Below the pieces are notes generated by a model that worked only from the letters and a program-made list of their open reading frames with translations, was not told the DNA's origin and did no database searches. Shown piece by piece: positions 63,080 through 64,000 of a DNA stretch of 64,000 nucleotides. Position 1 is the stretch's first letter, and each line of letters starts with the position of its first letter. This DNA is from Bacillaceae bacterium (GTDB lineage Bacteria; Bacillota; Bacilli; JACDOE01), in assembly GCA_017656255.1 (NCBI GenBank), contig JACDOE010000001.1:1057205-1121204 (forward strand), given 5' to 3'. A program made the position numbers and the translations under genes.

Positions 63080-63438
63080 TTATTTATCTTCGTGTTTTTG
63101 AATATTAAAAAAGTCTCCCTCACTGGTGCTATTAACAGTCATGCCAATAAGCTGCCCGTCTTTTTCAAACACGTAATAGCTACCCATCTGTTCGCGCATT
63201 TTCCATCCCCAATTTTCAATTGCTTTATATAAATCTTCCCTGATACCACCATTGTACCTTTTGCATTGTACAGATATTTCTCATACACACCTTCTTTATT
63301 TTCAACAAGATCAGCTTCGACAGGTACAGGGAAATCAGGAAAAGATGTTGAACCTTTGAAATCACCTTCATTAAGGTTACTACAACTTACAAATATAAAA
63401 ATGACGAAAATAAATAATACAGACAATTTTTTTCGCAT
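63080..63438 (-). pseudogene. Small lipoprotein gene with a frameshift
   Basis: The gene starts at the ATG at 63436-63438 (AAAAGGAGTG upstream) with a lipoprotein signal (MRKKLSVLFIFVIFIFVSC). The frame reads sensibly to ...VYEKYLYNAKG, then loses meaning and stops near 63139. In another frame, from about 63255, the sequence continues as IREDLYKAIENWGWKMREQM and ends in a natural stop at 63080-63082. The span (359 bases) is one short of a multiple of three, so a single base is lost. The family is not recognised; the protein would have about 119 residues. It may be a true mutation or a sequencing error. Confidence 0.72.
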
Positions 63439-63794
63439 TTTTTCACTCCTTTTAATCATTTGATTATATCTTTTTCCAATTATTGTTTTAATCAATATTA
63501 ATAATATAAAACTCCAAGAACTGCATCTACCTTTTTATATGGATCCTTAACAGCCTAGAACCAGAAGGGATTGCAACGATGCCTTGAAAGAGGGGGGATC
63601 GTGTTTTTTGATTCAGCCCTGGGCTTTTTCCATTGCATCTTAGTCAAGGCTATAAACAAATGGACGTTGTTGATTCCAGTATCAAGCCTATTGTTGTGAA
63701 AACTGAACGAGAACAACAGGGTGAACATGTTTCCGGATCTACGGATGCAACAGAATCAGCCATAATGGGATGACAAGAAAGTGGAGTTTTGCGA
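63439..63794. other. Gap with possible transposase debris
   Basis: No intact gene. A plus-strand frame near 63655-63775 reads MDVVDSSIKPIVVKTERE and then HVSGSTDATESA before a stop. This looks a little like a transposase catalytic-domain fragment (VDSS...), but it is too short to be sure. Confidence 0.3.
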
Positions 63795-64000
63795 TTGAAT
63801 ACTTCGCATAATATCAGATAGTATTAAGAAGGCAAAATTAGCGGAAATTTTTTCCCCAATTTCTCAAAATAGCAGGATATCCAAAAAAATAGCGAAAAAC
63901 ATTTCCGTTACCTGCGTTGAATACTTCGCATAATTTTAAATGAGGCACATAGCGGCAAATTTTTCACCTATTTTTTATATATCCAGAAAAACCGGATAAT
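63795..64000. repeat. Two degenerate copies of a 122-base repeat
   Basis: TTGAATACTTCGCATAAT occurs at 63795-63812 and again at 63917-63934. Each is followed about 30 bases later by a related stretch (TAGCGGAAATTTTTT and TAGCGGCAAATTTTT). The second copy runs off the right edge. The shared block resembles an insertion-sequence end, but no intact transposase is seen. Confidence 0.55.

Overview
This window looks like chromosomal DNA of an aerobic, endospore-forming member of the Bacillota (class Bacilli). Three things point there. First, there are spore genes: a gamma-type SASP, a CotF-like coat protein, and yqfC-yqfD behind a SigE-type promoter. Second, the respiratory chain is typical of Bacillales, with a caa3 oxidase plus a bd oxidase. 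Third, the synteny block rpsU-yqeY-nfeD-floA-yqfC-yqfD-phoH-pgpH-ybeY-dgkA-cdd-era-yqzL-recO-glyQS ... ccpN-yqfL-dnaG-sigA ... trmK-yqfO is the one known from Bacillus. A family such as Thermoactinomycetaceae is possible, but that is a guess. Most genes lie on the minus strand.

Layout. 1-3.6 kb: an AbrB-like regulator, a YfkK/DUF1128 protein, spore proteins and a DUF2515 protein. 3.6-6.6 kb: a signalling locus with a DUF5317 membrane protein, five tandem 109-bp units each encoding the same 25-residue hydrophobic peptide, and a membrane GGDEF/HD-GYP protein. 7-14.2 kb: a complete ctaC-D-E-F-G-A-B cluster for caa3 oxidase and heme A, read from one SigA-type promoter. 14.5-23.3 kb: paaH/paaJ/paaI-like genes, then paaK with a branched-chain-type ABC transporter (livHMGFJ), for acyl-CoA catabolism. 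24-32.3 kb: a CDF metal exporter, a rhodanese lipoprotein, a phosphodiesterase-family enzyme behind a structured RNA leader, ytpQ, yqfO, trmK and an acyl-CoA synthetase. 32.5-37.4 kb: sigA-dnaG-yqfL-ccpN.

37.5-45 kb: a respiratory and sulfur module lies between ccpN and glyS, which adjoin in Bacillus. It holds an NreB-like kinase and NarL-type regulator divergent from cydAB, a sulfide:quinone oxidoreductase, a 45-residue small protein and a TsoY-like membrane protein. 45-60.5 kb: glyQS with a T-box, recO, yqzL, era, cdd, dgkA, ybeY, pgpH, phoH, yqfD, yqfC, a membrane-anchored acidic protein, floA, nfeD, yqeY and rpsU. 60.5-64 kb: a HIT protein, a DsrE-like protein, murF, a frameshifted lipoprotein and a repeat-rich tail that may be insertion-sequence debris.

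Most promising for novelty: (1) DUF5317 + five peptide copies + GGDEF/HD-GYP at 3.6-6.6 kb, possibly a peptide signal feeding into c-di-GMP; the peptide copies differ almost only by silent changes and the first is translationally coupled to DUF5317. (2) A roughly 250-nt structured RNA at 27.1-27.4 kb with its own promoter, a terminator and a possible antiterminator, matching no riboswitch class I recognise. (3) An NreB-like oxygen-sensor kinase with three of four cluster cysteines, beside cydAB. (4) A CtaA with Asp at a normally His heme-ligand position.
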